Under the pieces are notes generated by a model. The model made no database searches. It saw only the letters and a program-made list of their open reading frames with translations, and had not been told where the DNA came from. 7,774 bases of DNA from Planctomycetota bacterium (GTDB lineage Bacteria; Planctomycetota; Phycisphaerae; UBA1845; PWPN01): positions 2,675,724-2,683,497 of the forward strand of contig CP070790.1 in the NCBI GenBank assembly GCA_020346805.1, given 5' to 3'. Shown in pieces: positions 1 to 6,397 of the stretch. Numbering within the stretch: position 1 is the stretch's first letter; the number at the start of each line of letters is the position of its first letter. The position numbers and the translations under genes are program-made.

Positions 1-795
1 AATGTGATTAAAATAGGATTTATCCTTTTTCGGATCAGCCTTAGGATATGGTATTTTAACTATATCAGCCAAGGAAATTAACACATGATGCTCGCTCGTA
101 TCCAGATTTAACCGATAAATGGTTGAGCCTTCGGGAGCCAGTCTATCCTTGTCGGGATCGGGAACGCCATTGTAACCATAGCCCCGGGCCATGTGGCTGA
201 GTCTGGCGAAATCCGTTCCCAGGGCCCACTTGCCGTCGGGGGCAACATGATAGACCGGATAGGGAAGGGTTCTTCTTTTGTGGGTACGAACATCTAAAAT
301 ATGACAGACAAATCTTTCCTGCTGGCGATCATTCCAAATTACCTCGGTTTTCGATCTGAAACGCCATTGAAGTCTGCATCCCTGCTGCCAGCACCAGGCC
401 CGCGACTCACCCAGTTCGATCCAGCGATTATTATCCTGCAGATCGATCATACCGACCTTGATTACGTCGTCCGGCCGGGGGCTGCGGTTCTCAAAATCGG
501 ACTCCATCCCGAGCACGTATCTTTGTGTGGGATCGAACTGGAGCACGTCATAATAACTGAACCAATGGAACTTGGGTCCTGTGGTCAGAGTCTGCACGGG
601 GGGATGTACCGAAGTATGCGCCGCGGGAAATATCAGTCTGCCGCGGGCGTCAGTAACCGGTGATGATTTAACCGGCACCTGACGTCCAGTAGTTTTTGCC
701 TGTTCGCCCCGAACATCAACCGCCAACTGAACGGACGCGACTAGTATCAACAACACATGAACCAAACCCGAACATATCTTGTTCGTGTAACTCAT
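1..795 (-). CDS. Secreted beta-propeller-like protein, 5' part only (cut by window edge)
   Basis: An open frame of 265 codons runs from an ATG at 795-793 to the window edge without a stop, so the C-terminus is missing. The start is supported by AAGGAAGT on the minus strand (801-808), 5 nt upstream. Residues about 1-31 form a signal peptide: a short basic start, then a hydrophobic stretch (LVHVLLILVASVQLAV). The rest has blade-like features: FHWFSYYDVLQFDP (77-89), an 'SRAWCWQQGCRLQW' block (131-144), EVIWNDR (151-157), HVAPDGKWAL (183-192), and an ARLSHMARGYGY signature (197-208). I recall this pattern from PVC-group proteins of roughly 400 residues, often annotated as TolB/PD40-like or distantly like oligogalacturonate lyase. 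Whether it is an enzyme or a binding protein cannot be told here. It starts 12 bp after the GH30-like gene, so co-translation and a shared substrate are likely. The reading frame is firm; the function is weak. Confidence 0.8.
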   Translation of the reverse strand, partial: MSYTNKICSGLVHVLLILVASVQLAVDVRGEQAKTTGRQVPVKSSPVTDARGRLIFPAAHTSVHPPVQTLTTGPKFHWFSYYDVLQFDPTQRYVLGMESDFENRSPRPDDVIKVGMIDLQDNNRWIELGESRAWCWQQGCRLQWRFRSKTEVIWNDRQQERFVCHILDVRTHKRRTLPYPVYHVAPDGKWALGTDFARLSHMARGYGYNGVPDPDKDRLAPEGSTIYRLNLDTSEHHVLISLADIVKIPYPKADPKKDKSYFNHI

Positions 796-800
796 TTATC

Positions 801-808
801 ACTTCCTT
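801..808 (-). promoter_or_regulatory. Ribosome-binding site overlapping the upstream stop codon
   Basis: On the minus strand the sequence reads TGAAGGAAGTGATAAATG. The TGA (810-808) ends the GH30-like gene, AAGGAAGT is a strong Shine-Dalgarno match, and the ATG (795-793) starts the propeller gene. Because the ribosome-binding site begins at the stop codon, ribosomes ending the hydrolase could reinitiate on the next gene. This suggests translational coupling and supports the two genes sharing one transcript. Confidence 0.7.
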
Positions 809-2754
809 CATTTACCAAAAACAACAAAGTCCGCAGGCAATTCCTTCAGCGGCACGGTGGAGAGGGTAACAATCTGTCCCGGTCGCACTGCGATAGTGCT
901 CCCGGAAGGTTCTTGTTGTAGTGAATTTTCGTTGTATTGATCGACATATTCACAATAATTGAATTTGGTTTTTATTCCTTTTAAGGAAACTCGCTGAACA
1001 GCAGTGGAGCGATTTATCATTATGACCGTAAGGGCATTATTGTCCCCTGCAAAAGCGACGGACAGTAGATTGGGATCCGATGAACTTGCATCGACTCGCA
1101 CCATTCCTTTGTGAATCCGCCGGCTGTAGGCCCCTAACACGCGAAGTTGATAACTCGATGGTTTAGGCAAAAAGCCATGGGCCTTGTCGGGCACGAAAAG
1201 CGATCGGCTCCAGCCATAACTGGGTTGTACAACGTTGAGTAACATCCAGCAGTAGCAGATTGCCGAGGCATCGGTAATGGTCAGATTTTTGTAGTAAAGC
1301 TGCCCCATGCTCAGGGCGATCCGATAATTGTAGCGCTGCCAATGCGGGTGGTTAATGCATAACTCGGTGGAGAGAAAAGGTTTGTTGCCTATTGTGTTTT
1401 TAAATTCCTTTAGCTTCGTATCATATAAGTCAGGATCGGAAAAGTTACTTTGATAGTCATACATATGAGTAGCGGCATAATCTATTTTTTCCCATGCTTG
1501 GGGAGATTTCTTGAAATTACCGGCAAAAATAGTTCCGCCTTTAAGCGTAGGGGCGTCGGCCATGTGGATTCGGGTGGTATTGAAACCGGCGCGATCGAGT
1601 TCACGTCTCAGGGTTAGCGTCAACTGGTGCCAGATTTCAGTGGGCTGGGTTTGTTCGTTCTGGATACCGACTACCTCGGGCGGCGCCCCGCTACCTTCTT
1701 TGCATAGCTGGCAATAGCGGATAATGGTGGCAACCAGTTTATCAGGATTTGCGACGCCATTCCGGGATTTGCCAGTGGCCTCATCTCTCCATTCCTGCCT
1801 GGCCCATAGGGGGAGGGCCCAGTACTCGAAGAATACCGTCCCATTCAGTTGACGGAGTGTTTTAAGGTAATTGAAATCGCTGACTTCCCCGTTAGGAAAA
1901 TTGTCACCATAAGAATGAGGTGTAGCGACGGCCAAATCATCAAAATTACTCATTTGCGGATTCAACCGTTCGCCATTGGGAAACTCGCGCTGGATCAGCA
2001 GATTATACTCCGTCACATACCGCCACCATTGAAACTTGCCGACCGGACTAAGTTGTGCATATGCGGTAGGTGTGGTAATGCCTCCGAAGCCGAGCATGGT
2101 TTGATAGTGCTTTGATGGATTTATGGTGACCGTAGTTGTTTTGTCGGTAGGCAAGAGTAATTTGCCTTGGGCATAACTTTTGTCCCCGGCCATACGAAGC
2201 TGATGTCGCGCCAGATCAAAGGCACATAATTCACGGATCACCTGTACTCCATTGATCAGGATGGAGACACTTACCTGGTGATCCATGATGACGGTAACTG
2301 ATTTCAGATCACCTTGGAAATCAACCTCGAATTGCTCCACCTGTTTTTCCGGATTTCTGGGAGCATGAGGTTTTTCCTTGGTGGCGGGGGATAGTCCGTA
2401 AGTATCATAGTATCTTTTGTTGACGGTGACTACTGATTTCTGGATGCGGACAGTGATTCCGCCACGGTCCCCGGTGAAGATCCACTCCAGGGCTTCGTCG
2501 TCCTGCAGTTGTATTTCATCAAACATCAAGGTCCGTTCGAATAATGCCGGAACAAACTCGTCGAAATAAAGTCGCGCCGCCTTGTCTCCATGTTTACTGA
2601 TGCGGTATTTCATGAATTTTGAGCCGATACTAAAGGAAATTTCCTGGGGATGGGCGGACGGCTGCCATGCTGACGGTTTGAGCGGCTCCGCATTGACGAA
2701 CAGTCCTTGTGAAAGGATGAACATTAATGTAGTGGAATATGGGAATTTGATCAT
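808..2754 (-). CDS. Secreted GH30-like glycoside hydrolase with unassigned N-terminal domain
   Basis: 648 residues. The ATG start has AGGAG (2764-2760) 5 nt upstream. Residues 1-22 are a signal peptide ending in VNA. Residues about 25-205 are rich in predicted beta strands (for example VSVSILINGVQV, 161-172) and match no domain I recognise. A TIM barrel of clan GH-A begins near 215: the MLGFGG motif (220-225) resembles the GH30 entry 'GFGG'. GIQNE puts the likely acid/base at Glu367, and KPFLSTE puts the likely nucleophile at Glu464. The C-terminal part, from YQLRVLGAYSRRIHKGM (535-551) through ALTVIMINRS, fits the beta-sandwich that follows GH30 barrels. Family members include glucuronoxylanase, beta-1,6-glucanase, beta-1,6-galactanase and glucosylceramidase, so the substrate is open. 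The adjacent TRAP importer hints at an acidic glycan, which is inference. Export to the periplasm or beyond is expected. It could instead fall in a neighbouring GH-A family. Confidence 0.82.
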   Translation of the reverse strand: MIKFPYSTTLMFILSQGLFVNAEPLKPSAWQPSAHPQEISFSIGSKFMKYRISKHGDKAARLYFDEFVPALFERTLMFDEIQLQDDEALEWIFTGDRGGITVRIQKSVVTVNKRYYDTYGLSPATKEKPHAPRNPEKQVEQFEVDFQGDLKSVTVIMDHQVSVSILINGVQVIRELCAFDLARHQLRMAGDKSYAQGKLLLPTDKTTTVTINPSKHYQTMLGFGGITTPTAYAQLSPVGKFQWWRYVTEYNLLIQREFPNGERLNPQMSNFDDLAVATPHSYGDNFPNGEVSDFNYLKTLRQLNGTVFFEYWALPLWARQEWRDEATGKSRNGVANPDKLVATIIRYCQLCKEGSGAPPEVVGIQNEQTQPTEIWHQLTLTLRRELDRAGFNTTRIHMADAPTLKGGTIFAGNFKKSPQAWEKIDYAATHMYDYQSNFSDPDLYDTKLKEFKNTIGNKPFLSTELCINHPHWQRYNYRIALSMGQLYYKNLTITDASAICYCWMLLNVVQPSYGWSRSLFVPDKAHGFLPKPSSYQLRVLGAYSRRIHKGMVRVDASSSDPNLLSVAFAGDNNALTVIMINRSTAVQRVSLKGIKTKFNYCEYVDQYNENSLQQEPSGSTIAVRPGQIVTLSTVPLKELPADFVVFGK

Positions 2755-2868
2755 CTGTTCTCCTGTCCATTTAATTAATCTGTGCTTTCAAGACAATTTT
2801 GCCCTTTTTTAAAAGATAACAACCACGAGTTCTTTTAATAAATTTAATACTATAACGCTCTACATTTT

Positions 2869-2880
2869 GTAATTAATTAC
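2869..2880. repeat. 12-bp perfect palindrome in the dctM to hydrolase spacer
   Basis: GTAATTAATTAC reads the same on both strands. It sits in the AT-rich 155-bp spacer between the TRAP large permease and the hydrolase gene, about 115 bp before the hydrolase start. A -10-like TATAGT lies just downstream on the minus strand (2854-2849), but I find no convincing -35 at the right distance. The palindrome could be an operator half-way into a promoter, or chance in AT-rich DNA. No GC-rich hairpin with a T-run is visible in this spacer, so transcripts from dctM may read through into the hydrolase. Confidence 0.25.
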
Positions 2881-2909
2881 TCTGAGTATTATCAGTATAT
2901 CCGCGGCGT

Positions 2910-4286
2910 TCAATTATAACCACAAAGATGCGGCAGCCACATGATCCAACTTTCCGGAACGTAGGTAATTACAAGAAGTATAAGAATCATGACGAAGAAA
3001 AAAGGCAGCAGGGGTTTTGTGATTTTTGTCACCGTGGTATTGCCGATACCACAACCGACGAAAAGCACTGTCCCTACGGGAGGTGTGCATAATCCGATGC
3101 AGAGGTTGGTAATCATAATCAGACCAAAATGAATCGGGTGCATACCCAAGGCATTACTCACCGGAATAAAGATCGGAGTAAAGATCAGGATGGCCGGTGT
3201 CTGGTCCATAAACATGCCTACTATTATTAGAATGATATTGATCATCAGCAGGACAACAATTTTTTCCGAAGGGAGATGCAAAAACGAGCTGACACTTATG
3301 CCGGTACTGACCAGAGCCTTGCTTACGCCCTGGGGAATATCAAGATAGGTCAAAACCCAGCCCATCGCCAAGGAGACAGCAACTAAAAACATGATGAAGG
3401 CAGTGATAATCCCGCACCGAATCACAAGTTCATAAAATTCCCGGAAACTAACATTGCGGTATACGACCATGGTGAGAACCATGGTATAGAGTACAGCAAT
3501 GACTGCCGCCTCACTGGCGTGAAAATAGCCCCCCAGAATACCACCCAATACGATTATCACCAGCAACAGACTGGGGCAAGCGCGGAGAAGTTGTGTCCAC
3601 AATGCATAGATGCTAAAGCTATGCTTATCTCTAGTGCCGTAACAACGACGCTGCGCAATTATGGCAGCCATAGCCATAAGGCCCAATCCCATCAGGGCTC
3701 CAGGAAGGAATCCAGCTATAAAAATAGCGGCGATGGAGATGTTGCCTTGGGCAACGGCATACACGATCATGGCATTGCTCGGAGGAATCAGCAGACCTAG
3801 GGTGGACGAACAAACCGTGAGGGCGGTGCTGTATTCACGCCCATAGTTTTCTTTTTCCATGAGTGGAATTAGAAAAGAACCGGTCGAAGAGGCTGCGGCT
3901 GTAGCCGCACCGGAGATGGCTCCGAAAAACATGCAGGACAGAACATTCACCAATGCCAACCCCCCCGGGATCCAGCCCACCAGAACGTTGGCCAGATCAA
4001 TCAACCGCTGGGCCAGCCCTCCCTTACCCATCAGCATTCCGGCCAGGATAAAAAAGGGGATGCAAATCAGGGTGAAGTTTTCCAATTGTTTGGTCATCTT
4101 GGAACACATCTGCTGGCTGGCCAGGGTGAGTGCATACCAGAAAGAGTGAGTAGGATTGGCAGGGGCCAAAATATAAACCGCCATAGTAAGAACCGTAGCT
4201 ATGCCTATCCCATATGCAATAGGTATACGCAGAGCTGCCAGGAGGAAAAAAAGGAGGGCCAGCACAAATACAGGAGAAAGGTCCAT
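2910..4286 (-). CDS. dctM: TRAP transporter large permease (DctM family)
   Basis: 458 residues from the chosen start. This is the ion-coupled membrane subunit of a TRAP importer and carries the translocation pathway. About 11-12 hydrophobic segments are visible. Family landmarks, numbered from this start: CIPFFILAGMLMGKGG (75-90), GAISGAATAAA (122-132), LLIPPSNAMIVYA (165-177), GGYFHASEAAV (252-262, the usual 'TPTEAAA' site), MDQTPAILIFTP (360-371), and CTPPVGTVLF (400-409). The frame is open for 23 more codons upstream, but those overlap dctQ and look non-family. The ATG at 4286-4284 begins MDLSPVFVLALLF, a normal DctM start, and has GGAG 7 nt upstream (4297-4294). It starts 4 bp after the dctQ stop, so coupling is expected. 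Usual family length is near 430, so it is complete and slightly long. Substrate is set by DctP, not by this protein. Confidence 0.95.
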   Translation of the reverse strand: MDLSPVFVLALLFFLLAALRIPIAYGIGIATVLTMAVYILAPANPTHSFWYALTLASQQMCSKMTKQLENFTLICIPFFILAGMLMGKGGLAQRLIDLANVLVGWIPGGLALVNVLSCMFFGAISGAATAAASSTGSFLIPLMEKENYGREYSTALTVCSSTLGLLIPPSNAMIVYAVAQGNISIAAIFIAGFLPGALMGLGLMAMAAIIAQRRCYGTRDKHSFSIYALWTQLLRACPSLLLVIIVLGGILGGYFHASEAAVIAVLYTMVLTMVVYRNVSFREFYELVIRCGIITAFIMFLVAVSLAMGWVLTYLDIPQGVSKALVSTGISVSSFLHLPSEKIVVLLMINIILIIVGMFMDQTPAILIFTPIFIPVSNALGMHPIHFGLIMITNLCIGLCTPPVGTVLFVGCGIGNTTVTKITKPLLPFFFVMILILLVITYVPESWIMWLPHLCGYN

Positions 4287-4290
4287 GTAG

Positions 4291-4944
4291 CTACTCCGAA
4301 CCGGACAGTGGTGATTGATCTGTGAACACCTTACTTCCATCCTCGACAGGCTCACCGAGGAGTCGTAGCAGACTCGTCAAGCACATATGCATAAGATAAA
4401 TCAAGTTTAAAATACCAGCCAAGGGAAGTGCTAAATAAACATATGCCATCGGCAGTTCCCAGGCGGGCGTAATTTGCTCGGTGTTAAATGTAAATATTGT
4501 CAGTTTGAATCCACCCCACAGCAGAACAATCGCTGAAAAGGCTATCATGCATCCATAGACGAATTGGTCATTGATAAGCCGCCAATTGCGGCTGAAAAGA
4601 CGAACCAGCGCATCAATACTGGGATGGGATCTTTCACTTACCGCAAGGCTTCCGCCTATTAGTGCCACCCAGATCAAAAGCAGGGCGGGCATTTCTTCTG
4701 TTTTGCCGGTCGAAGTGGAAACCTCAAAGTATTTGTCTATCTGGCGGAGGGCGACCTGTGTTGAAACGTCGATGATCATCACCACCAATAAAATAAACAG
4801 AAACAGACGTAAAATCGCTTGGGTATAATGCACAATCCTTGTACTTAAACGGTGCAAAGACGTTAAGCAGAAACGCAGACGATTACGCAAAGGGCCGGCA
4901 GAGGGCAGCGCGTTACCTGAAGAATCAAGATTCACTTGAACCAC
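4291..4944 (-). CDS. dctQ: TRAP transporter small permease (DctQ family)
   Basis: Up to 217 residues. This is the small membrane subunit that pairs with DctM. Four hydrophobic segments are visible, near residues 40-62, 88-104, 128-150 and 165-188. The segment LLIWVALIGGSLAVSERSHPSID (88-110) holds the conserved tryptophan, the glycine pair and the 'H.sID' stretch typical of DctQ. The start is uncertain. A GTG at 4944-4942 gives 217 residues with only weak upstream purines. A second GTG at 4935-4933 (residue 4) has GAGGTG 6 nt upstream, a better ribosome-binding site, and gives 214 residues. Both keep the same protein core. The N-terminus of about 40 residues before the first membrane segment is long for the family, whose members are usually 160-190 residues. 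The gene lies 48 bp after dctP and 4 bp before dctM. Confidence 0.9.
   Translation of the reverse strand: MVQVNLDSSGNALPSAGPLRNRLRFCLTSLHRLSTRIVHYTQAILRLFLFILLVVMIIDVSTQVALRQIDKYFEVSTSTGKTEEMPALLLIWVALIGGSLAVSERSHPSIDALVRLFSRNWRLINDQFVYGCMIAFSAIVLLWGGFKLTIFTFNTEQITPAWELPMAYVYLALPLAGILNLIYLMHMCLTSLLRLLGEPVEDGSKVFTDQSPLSGSE
4294..4297 (-). promoter_or_regulatory. Ribosome-binding site that fixes the dctM start
   Basis: On the minus strand GGAG lies 7 nt before the ATG at 4286 and sits inside the last codons of dctQ, with the TAG stop (4293-4291) between them. This favours the shorter DctM over the longest open frame, which would begin at 4355 inside dctQ. Confidence 0.65.
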
Positions 4945-4992
4945 CTCACTTCTTCCAGTCGAAATGTATGTTGTTTTGGAATCAATATCATG

Positions 4993-5982
4993 CTACCGAA
5001 CTGCTTTAATACGAGCCGCCAGATCACCAAGCTTGGTACCCTTAATCTGATCATATATGGGTTGGACGGCGTTAACAAAAGGTGTTTTATCCAGAGTGGA
5101 TATCGTGACTCCCTTCTCCCGCATTTCTTTTAACTGCTTGGCGCACTGGACCTGCCAGTTATCCCAATGCAACGCTACGGCCTCGCCGGCAGCCTCACGA
5201 ATCTGATCGCGCTGCTCAGCAGTAAGGGTATTATTCCAAAAGGTGGTATTGAAGACAATCACATCAGGTGTGCCAACATGTTCCGTAAGGTTATAGTATT
5301 TGCAAATCTCATAATGACGCGCATAGTACAGCGTGGAAATGTTGTTTTCGGCAGCGTCCACAACGCCCTGGGATAATGCCGTATATAACTCATTCCAATT
5401 CACAACCTGAGGGCTGGCTCCAAGATACTTGATAACATCCTTCATCATGGGGCTATTCTGAGCTCGGCAGCGGATCCCGGCCAGGTCTTCCGGCTTACGA
5501 ATCGGTTTCTGAGTATAGAAGCTACGGTAACCACTATCGAAGTATAGGATGCCCATGATATTTTTCGAGGCACCTGCTTCAAGGATTTCCTTACCAATGG
5601 CACCCTCAAAGATTTTCCGCTTATGCTCATCATCACGATAAAGATAGGGTAGACTATGAACCCTCATTTCCGGGACAAAGACCTCAAGCAGGCTGGCAGA
5701 CAATCGAGCGGCCTTAAGTGAGCCCATCTGCACCTGTTCGGCAAGATCCTTCTCCTGCCCCAACTGACCACTTGGATAAACCGTTACTTCAATGGCTCCA
5801 TGTGTTTTTTCATTGACCAGCTTTGCGAATTTCTCAACGGCAACTGCAGAGGGGTGCTCGGTTGGCAGAACATGTCCGAGCTTGACTTGGATCGCTCCCA
5901 GGGGATTCTCATTACCGCCACAACCAACGATGGATGCTGCGATCCAAAATATGATAATTCCAATTATGCAAGGTGTTTTCAT
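4993..5982 (-). CDS. dctP: TRAP transporter solute-binding lipoprotein (DctP family)
   Basis: 329 residues. This is the periplasmic receptor that captures an organic acid and delivers it to DctQM. A signal peptide ends in a lipobox, IVGC, with Cys21 the likely lipidated residue. Many DctP proteins are free periplasmic proteins, so anchoring is notable. The core is typical: VKLGHVLPTEHPSAVAVEKF (33-52), GYRSFYTQKPI (151-161), DLAGIRCRAQNSP (166-178) with Arg173 at the position that binds the ligand carboxylate in this family, GASPQVVNWNELYTALSQG (188-206), and VVDAAENN (207-214). The ELYTAL...DAAENN pattern resembles receptors for uronates and related sugar acids, as far as I recall. That is a suggestion rather than an assignment. 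The start ATG is forced by the signal peptide but has a weak ribosome-binding site (AGGA is 14 nt away). It is first in the dctPQM operon, with a promoter candidate about 55-80 bp upstream. Confidence 0.95.
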   Translation of the reverse strand: MKTPCIIGIIIFWIAASIVGCGGNENPLGAIQVKLGHVLPTEHPSAVAVEKFAKLVNEKTHGAIEVTVYPSGQLGQEKDLAEQVQMGSLKAARLSASLLEVFVPEMRVHSLPYLYRDDEHKRKIFEGAIGKEILEAGASKNIMGILYFDSGYRSFYTQKPIRKPEDLAGIRCRAQNSPMMKDVIKYLGASPQVVNWNELYTALSQGVVDAAENNISTLYYARHYEICKYYNLTEHVGTPDVIVFNTTFWNNTLTAEQRDQIREAAGEAVALHWDNWQVQCAKQLKEMREKGVTISTLDKTPFVNAVQPIYDQIKGTKLGDLAARIKAVR

Positions 5983-6034
5983 GATTGATTTACCATTCCT
6001 GTAAGTAATTAGTTTATGTTATATCTCCGACAAG

Positions 6035-6062
6035 ATTAAAGGCTCTTCAGGGTTCAAGTCAA
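6035..6062 (-). promoter_or_regulatory. Sigma70-type promoter candidate for dctPQM
   Basis: On the minus strand TTGACT (6062-6057, 5 of 6 to the -35 consensus) and TTTAAT (6040-6035, 5 of 6 to the -10 consensus) are separated by 16 bp. Transcription would start near 6028, giving a leader of about 45 nt before the dctP ATG. It is the best promoter-like match I found in the intergenic DNA and is correctly placed at the head of the TRAP operon. The short repeat CAAGAT occurs at 6031-6036, overlapping the -10, and again at 6061-6066 in part (TCAAGATC), which could be regulator contacts or chance. Confidence 0.5.
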
Positions 6063-6371
6063 GATCCTATTGCGAATCTTACGGTCAGCATACACCGAGT
6101 AAAATCATAAAATACTACGGCGACTTCAGAAGTTTACACCTCTTCGGTTCCCCGATCAAAATCGGCGTGCACTTGTTAGTGGCGGTTTGTAGGCTGTGGA
6201 AATAATACCCGTGAGGGTATCCCCCATATTCGAAGGATTTTCTTAGTGGTAACAAGACCAAAGTATTTCTATATCGTCGCCTTGGGCGCTTCCACTCGGC
6301 CAGGTCATGAACATGATCCCACTTTCTCATAACGCCCCTACTTGTACCACAGTCTTCCCTCAAGCTGCATC

Positions 6372-6396
6372 ATCCTTTCCAGTATGGTTAAAGGAT
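6372..6396 (-). terminator. Hairpin just after the pseudopilin stop, possible weak terminator
   Basis: ATCCTTT (6372-6378) and AAAGGAT (6390-6396) form a perfect 7-bp stem with an 11-nt loop, beginning one base past the pseudopilin TGA (6400-6398). The stem is AT-rich and no T-run follows on the minus strand, so a classical intrinsic terminator is doubtful. It may be an RNA 3'-end processing or stability element instead. Confidence 0.3.
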
Positions 6397-6397
6397 C

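Larger units (their letters stand above)
5983..6397. other. 415-bp intergenic region between pseudopilin and dctP
   Basis: No gene I can support lies here. The dctP-proximal part holds the promoter candidate. Farther up are three short perfect inverted repeats: ACTTCAGAAGT (6123-6133), CCGAT-CAAA-ATCGG (6152-6165) and ATACCC-GTGA-GGGTAT (6205-6220). A fourth hairpin follows the pseudopilin stop. None has the long GC stem plus T-run of a strong terminator. A minus-strand open frame of 82 codons spans 6363-6115. Its product is very basic, with no recognisable domain, and it lacks a clear ribosome-binding site. It may be chance, or the worn N-terminus of a regulator, but the sequence does not settle it. 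No tRNA, riboswitch or repeat array was recognised. Confidence 0.6.

Noticed and set aside
301..663. Plus-strand open frame of 120 codons
   Set aside because: It lies antisense to the propeller gene, which has a signal peptide, a strong ribosome-binding site and family-like motifs. The plus-strand product has no domain-like features.
1511..2115. Plus-strand open frames inside the hydrolase gene
   Set aside because: They are antisense to a well-supported glycoside hydrolase and have no recognisable product.
2755..2909. Promoter or terminator in the spacer before the hydrolase
   Set aside because: A TATAGT lies at 2854-2849 but no -35 at suitable distance, and no GC-rich hairpin with a T-run. 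The spacer is simply AT-rich, so I make no firm call beyond the palindrome.
4287..4355. Longer dctM reading frame starting at 4355
   Set aside because: The extra 23 residues overlap the end of dctQ, look nothing like the family N-terminus, and the ATG at 4286 has its own GGAG at good spacing.
6205..6220. ATACCC-GTGA-GGGTAT hairpin as a terminator
   Set aside because: The stem is only 6 bp and the minus-strand sequence after it (TATTTCC) is not a convincing T-run. It also lies far past the pseudopilin stop.
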